Of a stretch of DNA of 64,000 nt, positions 23,056 to 31,581 are shown piece after piece (position 1 is the stretch's first letter; each line of letters begins with the position of its first letter). The notes below the pieces were generated by a model, which worked only from the letters and a program-made list of their open reading frames with translations, searched no databases and was not told the origin of the DNA. Made by a program: the position numbers and the translations under genes. Source of the DNA: Rhynchospora pubera (taxonomy: Eukaryota > Streptophyta > Magnoliopsida > Poales > Cyperaceae); assembly GCA_028095005.1 (NCBI GenBank), contig CM051463.1:1410295-1474294 (forward strand). The letters are read 5' to 3'.

Positions 23056-23145
23056 TCTCAACTCGGACCGAGTTGGCAATTTGGCAGTTTTCTGACTTTC
23101 AACTCGGACCGAGATGGATCCAACTCGGACCGAGTTGACTCTAGA
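23056..23145. repeat. Array of a second palindrome, AACTCGGACCGAGTT
   Basis: Three copies of aactcggaccgag(t/a)t lie within 90 bp (near 23059, 23101 and 23121). The 15-mer is close to a perfect palindrome. It is unrelated in sequence to the AGCGTTG palindromes 0.9 kb upstream, but the architecture is the same. Confidence 0.75.
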
Positions 23146-25085
23146 ACGAGTAGAGGTAGTATTTCGGTCATAATTCATTCACCCGGACTCCGATTGAGGC
23201 GATTCAAAAGCCGTTGGAAAGTTTAGGATGAGCTCTTTAATGTTATTGATTCCATTTGACCAATTGCTTCTCTTAAATCCACCATATTATACATTAATTG
23301 AGCGTGATCCACCGAGTTTATGCAATTCAATACAAAAACCACAACAATACCCAATTCTAGATAAATATAGCACGAAGCACAATGAATATAGGGATTTGAG
23401 TTACCATTTAAGTGTAAAATCCGGCCAAAATGCACATATAAATATGAGATATTAAGTTCACTATTTTATGATCCCAATCGATAATCTCTTTTTATCAATA
23501 AATTTAGAATTTATTTTTATAATTCATATTTTAAAATTAAAACAAAAATTAATATAGTATGTTTTTGCAATAAAACCTCAAATTATTTTTTCCATTCAAT
23601 AGAATCAATTATTTTTTTTTTCATATCCATGGTTTGGTTATGAAAAAGTTTATGTGGAAAGGTCATATCTTTAGTAGTAATTTGAATCCAGTCGAAGGAA
23701 ATGTCTAGACCTATGGAAATCTTTTATAAGATATAAAAGACTCGAGCTTAAGATAAAAAAAAAAAAATCAATCCCTAATGGTACCCCATAATTATCCTTA
23801 TAGAATTCGGATATGAATTTTAACTGTGACAATCGTAATTTTGCTACGCAATATTTTTTTAGATTGAAAAATAATCCAATTTATTTTGTCTAACATGTTA
23901 AAACTATTTATGTAAAATATAAAAAATCTACTACAAAAATTTGGAGCATGAACTACATTAGTTTTCCAAATATATTTAATTTTAATGATTGGTACAAATA
24001 TTTTTAATTAACTAATATAATCTTTTGATCACTATATGCCTATATATATCTTTGGGACATAACTCATAACACGTTGTGTTTGTGTTGTGTCATGTTTTGT
24101 TGTGTTGTATTAAATACACACTTGTTGATCATTCTATCATGTTGTGTTGATACAAGTTAATATCTTGAACGTATTGTGTCATGTCTACTTGACACATCAT
24201 ATTAAATGTGTCAACGGTTGAGATCGATCAACAAGTTCACTATATTTCTACTTCTGCAATATTATCATTTTTGCTCTAACCTAGATATATTCAAATATAA
24301 AAAAAAACAGCATGCTTTGTGTTAAAATAAAGAAAATTAATTTTTTAAAGGACCAAATTAAGACCCTCATCAAAACCCATTAACCCGATAAGTAATTTGT
24401 AAAACACTCCCACAAAAATATTGACTCCTGGATTGCTTGACAGCTACTATAAAGTTGGCCAAAAGTGCATAATTGATTCCTATTATTCATAAAGTATTTT
24501 TACAACTCTCGAAATTGATTCCTAGCTACTATGACGTACTAAAAACCAAACATTGAGACAGAACTATAAAAGCTATATATTCTTAAAATTGAAAACTAGT
24601 CCAACATTTTAAAAAGGAAAAAGGAAAAAATTTAATAGAAAAAGAATTAAATAAAAATTCTGTAAGAATCTACGGAAATCAGAAATATTATATAGTCCAT
24701 TTGCACCATGTTTTCAGAAAACAGGTGCTGAATTATCTGGAAAAAAATAAATGAAAAATATGAAAAACTTTGAACGTTTAAAACCGGTGTAAATTTCTTT
24801 CCACTTTAGAACCGGTTATTATGTGATAACCGGTGCAAATGCAGTTAGAACCGGTTATTATATAATAACCGGTGCAAAAGTGAAAAAAAAAACATTTGCA
24901 CCGATTATTCTACAAAATCGGTTCAAATTGTTCTCATTTATATTATTTTAATCCGCTAACTTTTAAAAACCGGTGTTAAACAGTTCAACAAAATTACAAT
25001 TATGCCACTGATTATTTTTAACACCTATAATTTAAAATAACTGATGCTAATGAGGCGGTGCAAAAGATCTTTTTTGTGTATGCAT

Positions 25086-25922
25086 GTATCGGAATCATCA
25101 TCTATTATATAACTTTACTAGCAAATTTATTATTTTTTTTATCAATGATTATTGAACAAAATCAGCTTCATTTTTAAAATGGCCATTCCCACTTTAAAAT
25201 AAAGAATGGATTGTATCCTTTCAAGGTTCTATCGAAAGAAATACATGTTAAGAAGGATGATACGTTAAATCTAGGTTGTTATCCTCTGCAGTATTGAGGA
25301 ATTATGTGTGCCACGTACACATTGGTGGTTATTTTTGTTCTTTTATATTGAATGTCAAAGACATAACTAAGACGCATGCGAGTTGTGCTGGTATCGTAAC
25401 TTTTTTGTTTTTAAAATTTAGATTACTCGGAAGAATCTCGTTAGGGACATGAGAACTTTTTTTTTAGAAAAAAACTATAATTGTTTTAGTTCTTGTTTGT
25501 ATTTAGATATTCAATTTTTTTTTTAGTGATAGACAAAAAAAATCGTTGGAAAGTACCATGAATTTGGATACAGCCAATTATATCATTTTGATTCCGCTCT
25601 TTTTGACCAAGTCAACTATTGTATTCCGGCAATACTAATTGGTTATTGGTACCAAGTATTGTATTCCTCTCTTTTTTGGCTCCCTTATTACGTTGTCCGC
25701 TCTTTAATTAAATCTATTTTATAAATGCTTGTACTCTTTTTATATATCTATGAATTTGCGCCAAGGGCTTTAATGGCTGGAAAAAAAAATTGTTCGACAA
25801 CCAAATTTGTATGCTAAGCAGAATAATTGCTGCGACATACAAATGTACAATAATTGTGGAAAGGAATCTTTTCCGTATTGAACCAGCTAAGTTCACCCAA
25901 TTCGGTTAGATTTCATCCGATT
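25086..25922 (+). repeat. Intron 3 of DUF247 copy A, paralogous to copy B intron
   Basis: This unique-looking intron DNA aligns with 37599-38381 and, beyond the LINE in copy B, with 50018-50265. Landmarks are atcatcatctattatataactttactagcaaat, gatgatacgttaaatctaggttgtt, gccacgtacacattggtggttat and ccgtattgaaccagctaa. It shows the empty target (cattggtgg at 25318-25326) of the hAT MITE that sits in copy B. Confidence 0.85.
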
Positions 25923-26879
25923 CAGTGGCGTATTTATGTGGAGCAACTGGGAGTCAATTGACCCCATTTTTATGTCCAAAACTATTATCTTACATGTAAA
26001 TTCATGCTTGTAAAATAATTTTTAATTACTATTCTCAATATGAACCCATAACTATAGAAATATCATTCTATTGTTGAACCCATTTAATGCACGTTGTATC
26101 TCATGAAGTGTTCTATTGTGTATAAAAAGTTAGCAATTTTTCCAATTTTGAATAAAGACACATTAAATGAGACAAAAAATAATCCAAGCAAGTTAGCAAC
26201 TCTCCCTTTTACTTTTAGAAAAAAAAATGCCATGATTTTATTTTCTAATTTGTGCAATAGAAATTTAAGATTTGATATTCTAGCTTGCATCTATAAATGT
26301 ATACTTCTATATTACATATTAAAGCACGCATACCAAGACATGTAACATGCTAGATCTAGGACATAAACAGATGTTTCTGCCGTTCGATTGGTTTGATCTG
26401 CGGTTAGATATCAATCGTCAGCCGAAGCAACACCATTGCTTGGTTTTCCATCTAATATAGAAATAAATTGAATGACACATCTATTTCTATCGCTGGTAAA
26501 TTAAGAAATATATTTTTATTGTCTAACATTGTTTTGTTTTTTCTTTATTTGCCCACATATAAGGCCATCTTATGCTAGTTATTTTAATTATTTCAAACAC
26601 AAAGTTAAGTTTTATATTGATAGAATGTGAATACGATAGTTTAGACTTATGTAGAATTATTTACTAATGAAAAAAATACAAGTTCATTGAAATTAGTTAT
26701 ATTTTGATTTGTAAATACTTTATCATGTAGTGTTTGGTTAAATAATTTTTATAATTTTTATTTTATAAATTTTAGATTTATTGTGTTTAAATGGTATGCG
26801 AATTTTTTTCGATTAAACAATAAGTGCTAATATTATGAATTTTTTGTACCCATTGCAAAATTTGCTGGCTCCGCCACGG
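25923..26879. mobile_element. hAT-like insertion in intron 3 of DUF247 copy A
   Basis: Sequence between ccgattca and gtttaactgatagaaatcg is absent from the paralogous site in copy B (catccgattcaactggtagaaatcg at 50262). The insert begins CAGTGGCGTATTTATG and ends gctggctccgccacgg, inverted ends of the CAGTGGCGGA type found in hAT elements. The boundary is blurred by GC-rich sequence (cgccaccgcgg) and no clean 8-bp TSD remains. No transposase is present; the ORFs at 26084-26345 are short and overlap on opposite strands. Confidence 0.6.
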
Positions 26880-26999
26880 CGCCACCGCGGTTTAACTGAT
26901 AGAAATCGATCGGAAAGAAAATTGAATTATGATAGGTCGATATTTCAAGCTATCATTTTTGTATTATCTAATTATATACGCCCGTTTCATTTCCAACAG

Positions 27000-28720
27000 A
27001 ACCAGCGTCACTATGGGACAAAATGGACCGTAAACTTCAACAATTACCGACGGCAGCCCAAGAAGTCACCATATTTCGTGCTCCTTTAAGCATTCGGGAG
27101 AGGAACAAAAACATGTTTGAGCCTTCTGTGGTCTCCATCGGTCCTTACTACCGGGGCCTTCCCCACCTTAGGGCGATGGAAGAATACAAGTGGTTATCTC
27201 TTCGGGCTTTCCTCAACTATAAAGCAGGTGAAGTAGGAGAGGAGCCGGCACGTGCTCTACTACAAGACTGTATTAACAAGATCAAAGAAGTAGAGCAGCG
27301 AGCACGATGCTGCTATAGCGAACCCTTCGACATAAGTAGCGATGACTTTGTTCAAATGATGCTTCTGGATGCTTCTTTTATTATAGTTTATTTAGAAGAC
27401 AGCACTGCTGCAAAAGGATGGATCTCTGACTTCATAGAGACCGACTTGATATTATTAGAGAATCAAATTCCTTTCTTTATAATTGAAACACTACGGGGTT
27501 CTCCAATGGATCCAAAGCTTATGAAATTGTTAGCGTGCAGACTGACAAATGAGAAAATACCAATCAAAGCTCTACCAGAATCACAAAAGATCCATCATTT
27601 GCTACACCTTTGCCTCTGTTCTGCAGATCCCACTTTTTCCACGCAGGATGAGTGTGCTGCTTCTGAACCGACCCACTGCCCATTTCTTCAAAGGATTAGG
27701 GCTGTTCCCGTTTTGAAATGTTTCTTTCGTCAGAAAAAAGAAGAGGAGCTGGATGAAGAAATGGGGTTGCAAATCCCATGCGCCACTGTTTCCACGCAGA
27801 ATGAAGATGCTGCTTCTGAACCGAACCACTCTGTTTCCACGCAGGATGGAGATGCTGCTTCTGAACCGAACCACTCTGTTTCCATGCAGGATGGAGATGC
27901 TGCTTCTGAACCGAACCACTCTGTTTCCACGCAGGATGAAGATGCTGCTTCTGAACCGAACCACTCTGTTTCCACGCAGGATGGAGATGCTGCTTCTGAA
28001 CCGAACCACTCTGTTTCCATGCAGGATGGAGATGCTGCTTCTGAACCGAACCACTCTGTTTCCACGCAGGATGAAGATGCTGCTTCTGAACCGAACCACT
28101 CTGTTTCCACGCAGGATGGAGATGCTGCTTCTGAACCGATCCACTGTCCTTTCCTTAATTGGGTAAGGGCGGTTCCCGTTTTAAAATCTCTCTTTAGTTC
28201 AAAAAGAGAAGAGGAGATGGATAAAGGAATGGTTTGGGAAATACCGTGGGCCACAGAGCTGGAGGAAGCAGGAGTGAAGTTTAAAAAGCTCAAGCAATCT
28301 GATGATATAACCAGAATAACCTTCCAATCTGGTACTTTAACGATCCCCCACATATTTATTACTGATGCTTTCAAGCCTGTTTTCATGAACCTAATTGCTT
28401 TGGAGCAATGCACGTCTTTCCAGCGGCCAGCAGCTCATTTCTCAACCTACATGAATTTCCTGGATTGTCTAGTTAACACAGCAAATGATGTTCGAATACT
28501 CCAGAAGCATGGCATTATTGAAAGTATGCTTTCTGGTGAAGAGGAGGTGGCACTTTTCTTTAACCAATGTGGCGTGGGTGTGCTGATTGAAGAAGACCAC
28601 TACCTTGCGGACTTATTCAGGAGAGTAAACAAGCATTGTGGGTCAAGATATCAAGGTATGGAACTGCATCCTCTGGATGGCCATCCATGGATGGTTTTCG
28701 ATCTCAGCCGTCTGATTTAA
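27000..28720 (+). CDS. DUF247 protein copy A, terminal exon (now truncated by a MITE)
   Basis: The exon starts after acceptor tttccaacag (26999) in phase 1 and reads PASLWDKMDRKLQQ before the conserved domain. PF03140 hallmarks in order: VTIFRAPLSIRE, FEPSVVSIGPYYRG, MEEYKW, MMLLDASFII, LILLENQIPFFIIETL, IHHLLHLC, then after a variable loop LEEAGVKFKKL, GTLTIPHIFITD, NLIALEQC, FSTYMNFLDCLVNTANDV, GIIESMLSGEEEV and YLADLFRRVNKHCGSRY. The frame then enters a MITE and stops at 28718-28720, so the usual C-terminal RDYFNNPW plus membrane helix is missing (it remains at 28864-29010). The loop carries eight 15-residue repeats. DUF247 proteins are plant-specific, usually with a C-terminal membrane helix; biochemical function is unknown here. 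Counting from the internal ATG at 27023 gives 565 residues, but the exon-1 start is favoured. Confidence 0.85.
27788..28147 (+). repeat. Coding 45-bp minisatellite, eight units
   Basis: Eight 45-bp units encode VSTQDGDAASEPNHS-type 15-mers in frame in the DUF247 variable loop. Units 2-4 and 5-7 have the same order of variants (TQDGD, MQDGD, TQDED), so a 135-bp triple was duplicated as a block. Copy B has a single unit at the same place. The unit length is a multiple of three, so other frames stay open too and produce spurious long ORFs on both strands. Confidence 0.95.
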
Positions 28721-28862
28721 TCTCAATGGCTATAGATGCCCCGTGCATGATACCTGGATTGATAGGCCCGAAAAGATCTAACCGTTGAGATTAAATCGGA
28801 CGGCTCGGATCGAAAGACGTCCACTGGATGGTTGAATACAACCATCCAGAGGATACTCTCCC
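28660..28862. mobile_element. MULE-type MITE inserted in the DUF247 copy A coding exon
   Basis: The termini GGAACTGCATCCTCTGGATGG and CCATCCAGAGGATACTCTCCC are inverted (17 of 21). ATCAAGGTAT lies immediately on both sides (28650-28659 and 28863-28872), a TSD in the Mutator size range. Just left of it is a near-duplicate, TCAAGATA, so the left flank carries one extra 8-bp copy that also shifts the frame. Two codon contexts read S-R-Y: 28643-28651 on the left and 28864-28872 on the right. The insertion lies between them and is absent from the reading frame expected of the family. A sister copy is at 8564-8760. Confidence 0.9.
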
Positions 28863-28863
28863 A

Positions 28864-29010
28864 TCAAGGTATAGGGCGAGATTGTCCCGTGACTACTTCA
28901 ACAATCCTTGGTCGATAATTGCTCTCATAGCAGCAACCTTTTTATTGTGTCTCACCATTTTACAGAGTTTCATGTCGGTCTATTCTTACATTCGCCCCCC
29001 TCCATCTTGA
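28864..29010 (+). pseudogene. Detached C-terminal membrane anchor of DUF247 copy A
   Basis: This continues the DUF247 protein beyond the MITE: SRYRARLSRDYFNNPWS, then a hydrophobic helix (IIALIAATFLLCLTILQSFM), a short tail (YIRPPPS) and TGA at 29008-29010. RDYFnnPW followed by a membrane helix is the standard end of the family. It is in a different frame from the upstream exon because insertion plus flank duplication added a length that is not a multiple of three. An ORF beginning within the MITE (ATG at 28828) could express it alone as a 60-residue peptide. No obvious splice sites would remove the MITE cleanly. Confidence 0.85.
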
Positions 29011-29472
29011 TGGCTAATTGGTTGCAACTATTGAGCCCGTATTATTCCTAAGTCCGTACCTTATTATAATATATTGTTCTCCAATTTATGTTAATGAACA
29101 TTTGTTGTGTCCCATCAATAATTGTCGTGCATAAAAAATTATATATCTTCCATTGTACAATGTCAAATGCCTGCTTGATTAATGTTCCTATATATTTGTG
29201 TACCCAAATACTATTTTGTAATATTGTTCACATTTTTTTAAATGAATTATTGTAATAATCTACAATGAACTCTTTTTTTTAATTAGGTTTTTCTGTCCTG
29301 CTTTGAAAAATTATGTATGAACTCTTTTTTCAAAGGCCATACTACGCCACACGAGCCTGCTCTTTTTCAAAGGCCAGACCTCGTTTACAAGCCCATGTCA
29401 TGTAGTCCTAGCCCAGTAATAAACCTCTTAACCCGAAAAATTGAAAAATAATATAAAATATTAACAGAAATT
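29011..29472. other. Downstream flank of DUF247 copy A
   Basis: AT-rich 3' flank with no canonical AATAAA close to the stop. The phrase tttttcaaaggcca occurs twice (29325 and 29362). No other gene. Confidence 0.4.
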
Positions 29473-30922
29473 ATAACCACCATCGCTAAATTTACCATCG
29501 CTACCATCGCTACCCTCCGTTCCCTTCCGCACGCTCTATTCTGCATCTCTCTACCATCGCTAACCTCAATTTCCCTCCCGCGCGCTCCCCTCCTCTTCAG
29601 ATGCGCTCTTCTCCCCTTCTCTCTGGTGCGCGCTCTCCTCCCCTATGATCCTCTCTCCTACTCCCGACGCTCCCTTTTCTGTCTTCTTTAGACCTCGTCT
29701 TCCTTTTTCGTCTCCCTTAGACTTCGCCTCACAACAAAACAAATTGAACATTCAAAAGTAACAAGTTGAACATATGAATGAACAAAGTGAACATATACAC
29801 AAACAAAGTGAGACATATAAAATAAGCACAGAAGTCTGACGAGCAGCAAAACAAATTGAACACACAAAAGTAACAAATTGAACATATGAATGAACAAAGT
29901 GAACATATACACCAACAAAGTGAGACATAAAAAATAAACACTGACGCACAGTAAAACAAATTGAACACATAAAGTAACAAAGTGAACATATACACCAACA
30001 AAGTGAACATATACACCAACAAAGTGAGACATAAAATAAACACAGAAATCTGACGCACAGAAGAACAAATTGAACACATAGAAATAACAAATTGAACGAT
30101 GAATGAACAAAGTGAACATATACACTAACAAAGTGAGATATAAAATAAACACATAAATCTGACAAGCAACAAAACAAATTGAACATATAGAATAACAAAT
30201 TGAACATATGAATGAACAAAGTGAACATATACACCAACAAAGTGAGACATAAAATAAGCACGGAAATCTGACGCACAACAAAACAAATTGAACACATAGA
30301 AATAACAAATTGAACATATGAATGAACAAAGTGAACATATACACTAACAAAGTGAGATATAAAATAAACACATAAATCTGACAAGCAACAAAACAAATTG
30401 AACATATAGAATAACAAATTGAACATATGAATGAACAAAGTGAACATATACACCAACAAAGTGAGACATATAAAATAAACACAGAAATCCGACGCACAAC
30501 AAAACAAATTGAACACATAAAAGTAACAAATTGAACATATGAACAAACAAAGTGAACATCTACACCAACAAAGTGAACATCTACACTAACAAAGTGAGAC
30601 GTATAAAATAAACATAAAAATCTGATGCACAACAAAACAAAATGAACACTTAAAATAACAAATTGAACAGATGCAATAAACAAAGTGAACAAAATCTGAT
30701 ACACAGAAGGAAGGGAGGGGGAAGGGAGAGAGATGCACAGAAGGAAGAGACTGAAGAGTGCGAAGGGAGAGGAGCGTACCCGGATGAGGAGAGGGGAGCG
30801 CTTCGCAGGGTGAGGAGAGGTCTCACTTCTCTGGGGAGAGAGGAGCGCTTCGCTTCGCTGGGTTAGAAGAGGGGAGCGCTTCGAGCGATGGTAGCGATGG
30901 TAGAAATAGAGATGGTAGTAAT
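29473..30922. mobile_element. Palindrome-ended element filled with a ~108-bp satellite
   Basis: The inverted ends are built from ACCATCGCTA words (29477-29515: accaccatcgctaaatttaccatcgctacc; inverse at 30884-30922). Inside each end are pyrimidine-rich (left) and purine-rich (right) arms with gcgctccc/gggagcgct words, and between them a tandem array. A short relative with the same end words and acaaagtgaacacataaaa lies at 57816-58065, which suggests a MITE family whose centre expanded here. No TSD could be fixed. Confidence 0.65.
29732..30690. repeat. Tandem array, ~108-bp unit, about eight copies
   Basis: The repeat core is aacaaattgaacata...gaatgaacaaagtgaacatatacac(c/t)aacaaagtgagacata...ctgacgcaca. 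The ctgac marker recurs at about 29834, 29941, 30049, 30161, 30267, 30376, 30487 and 30621, at intervals of 107-111 bp apart from one of 134. The units at 30150-30260 and 30365-30470 share private variants (gacaagcaac, cataaatctg), indicating a two-unit duplication. Because 108 is divisible by three, the minus strand stays open for 414 codons of Phe/Cys/Leu-rich sequence, which I treat as an artefact. Confidence 0.9.
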
Positions 30923-31572
30923 CAATTTCCAAATATTAATAATAATATCCAAATTATTTTAAATAGTATCACAATTACGGAATCCGAAATTTCAACTTAA
31001 TTACGGAATCGATACCGTAATAGACATGTTACGGAATCCTAAGTGGCTTGTTACGGAATCTGAAATTTCGTAATTAAGCCAGAGTCCACTTCTTGTAGTC
31101 CAACTCGTACTAATATCATTAAACCACTAAAACCAGGGTAAGGTCACCCTCTGAACTATTACCATGGTTAGTCAATTAAAAAACTACAGCACGACTTCAT
31201 TAATTTATGTACCCATGTTATTTCATATTTTTCCCCTTTTTTCGTCCTATACCATATACGGTTATCTTAACTTCTCTTTTAAGCCTGGACATATATAGTT
31301 TATTTTTAATGACGTCCCATTACCATTTACAAAATACGTATTCACAGGTATATCTACTTGTTTAATAATTATTTTAATATTTTCTTAAAGGCGATAAATT
31401 TATTTTTTTCTTAATAACTTTTTAATTAACTTACATCCTTATTATAAAATCATGTTACATATAATAGATGTTTGATACCACAAATCGCTATTAAAATTTA
31501 TTATTTCATTCAATAATCATATTATTTACATATTTATATTTACATACTTTTTCTATACTGTCATATGTAACA
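30923..31572. other. Intergenic, with a small acggaatc repeat cluster
   Basis: Five copies of (t)acggaatc occur between 30976 and 31062, with gaaatttc and its complement nearby. The remainder is AT-rich without genes. Confidence 0.45.
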
Positions 31573-31581
31573 TTTTAAATT

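Larger units (their letters stand above)
21030..23230. repeat. GC-richer retroelement-like interior block with short-palindrome arrays
   Basis: In an otherwise AT-rich CACTA interior, this block has higher GC, a TATA-like gtggatatatatatggc at 21592-21608, and two arrays of short palindromes (annotated separately). The phrase ccggactccgattgaggcgattcaaaagccgttgg near 23180-23218 is of a kind I associate with plant LTR retrotransposon flanks, but that is from memory and not tested. No gag/pol frame, LTR pair or TSD was found, so this could be a solo LTR or captured sequence. Confidence 0.35.
16732..25082. mobile_element. CACTA (En/Spm) transposon, 8.35 kb, in intron 3 of DUF247 copy A
   Basis: The 5' end CGCTACCAGAAAAAATTC is a mutated CACTACCAGAAAAA terminus; the 3' end reads ...gatcttttttgtgtatg. 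The 3-bp TSD CAT flanks it at 16729-16731 and 25083-25085. The paralogous intron of copy B at 37598-37612 carries the uninterrupted target (atcaatcatgtctctgaatc). Subterminal arrays of aaccggtgcaaa occur in both orientations at 16750-16970 and 24770-25040, as expected for TnpA-type binding sites. No TNP2-type transposase frame is visible. A minus-strand accessory gene may have run from about 20.45 kb to 17.25 kb: there is a GA-rich 5' region near 20.4 kb, and the last segment near 17.26-17.32 kb encodes RGRANMVGGQKGRGRG. Confidence 0.9.

Noticed and set aside
27602..28413. Minus-strand ORFs of 180 and 227 codons opposite the DUF247 exon
   Set aside because: They are the antisense shadow of the 45-bp in-frame minisatellite.
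29688..30932. 414-codon minus-strand ORF rich in Phe, Cys and Leu
   Set aside because: It spans a 108-bp tandem repeat whose length keeps frames open; all three minus-strand frames show long ORFs, so it is compositional and not a membrane protein gene.
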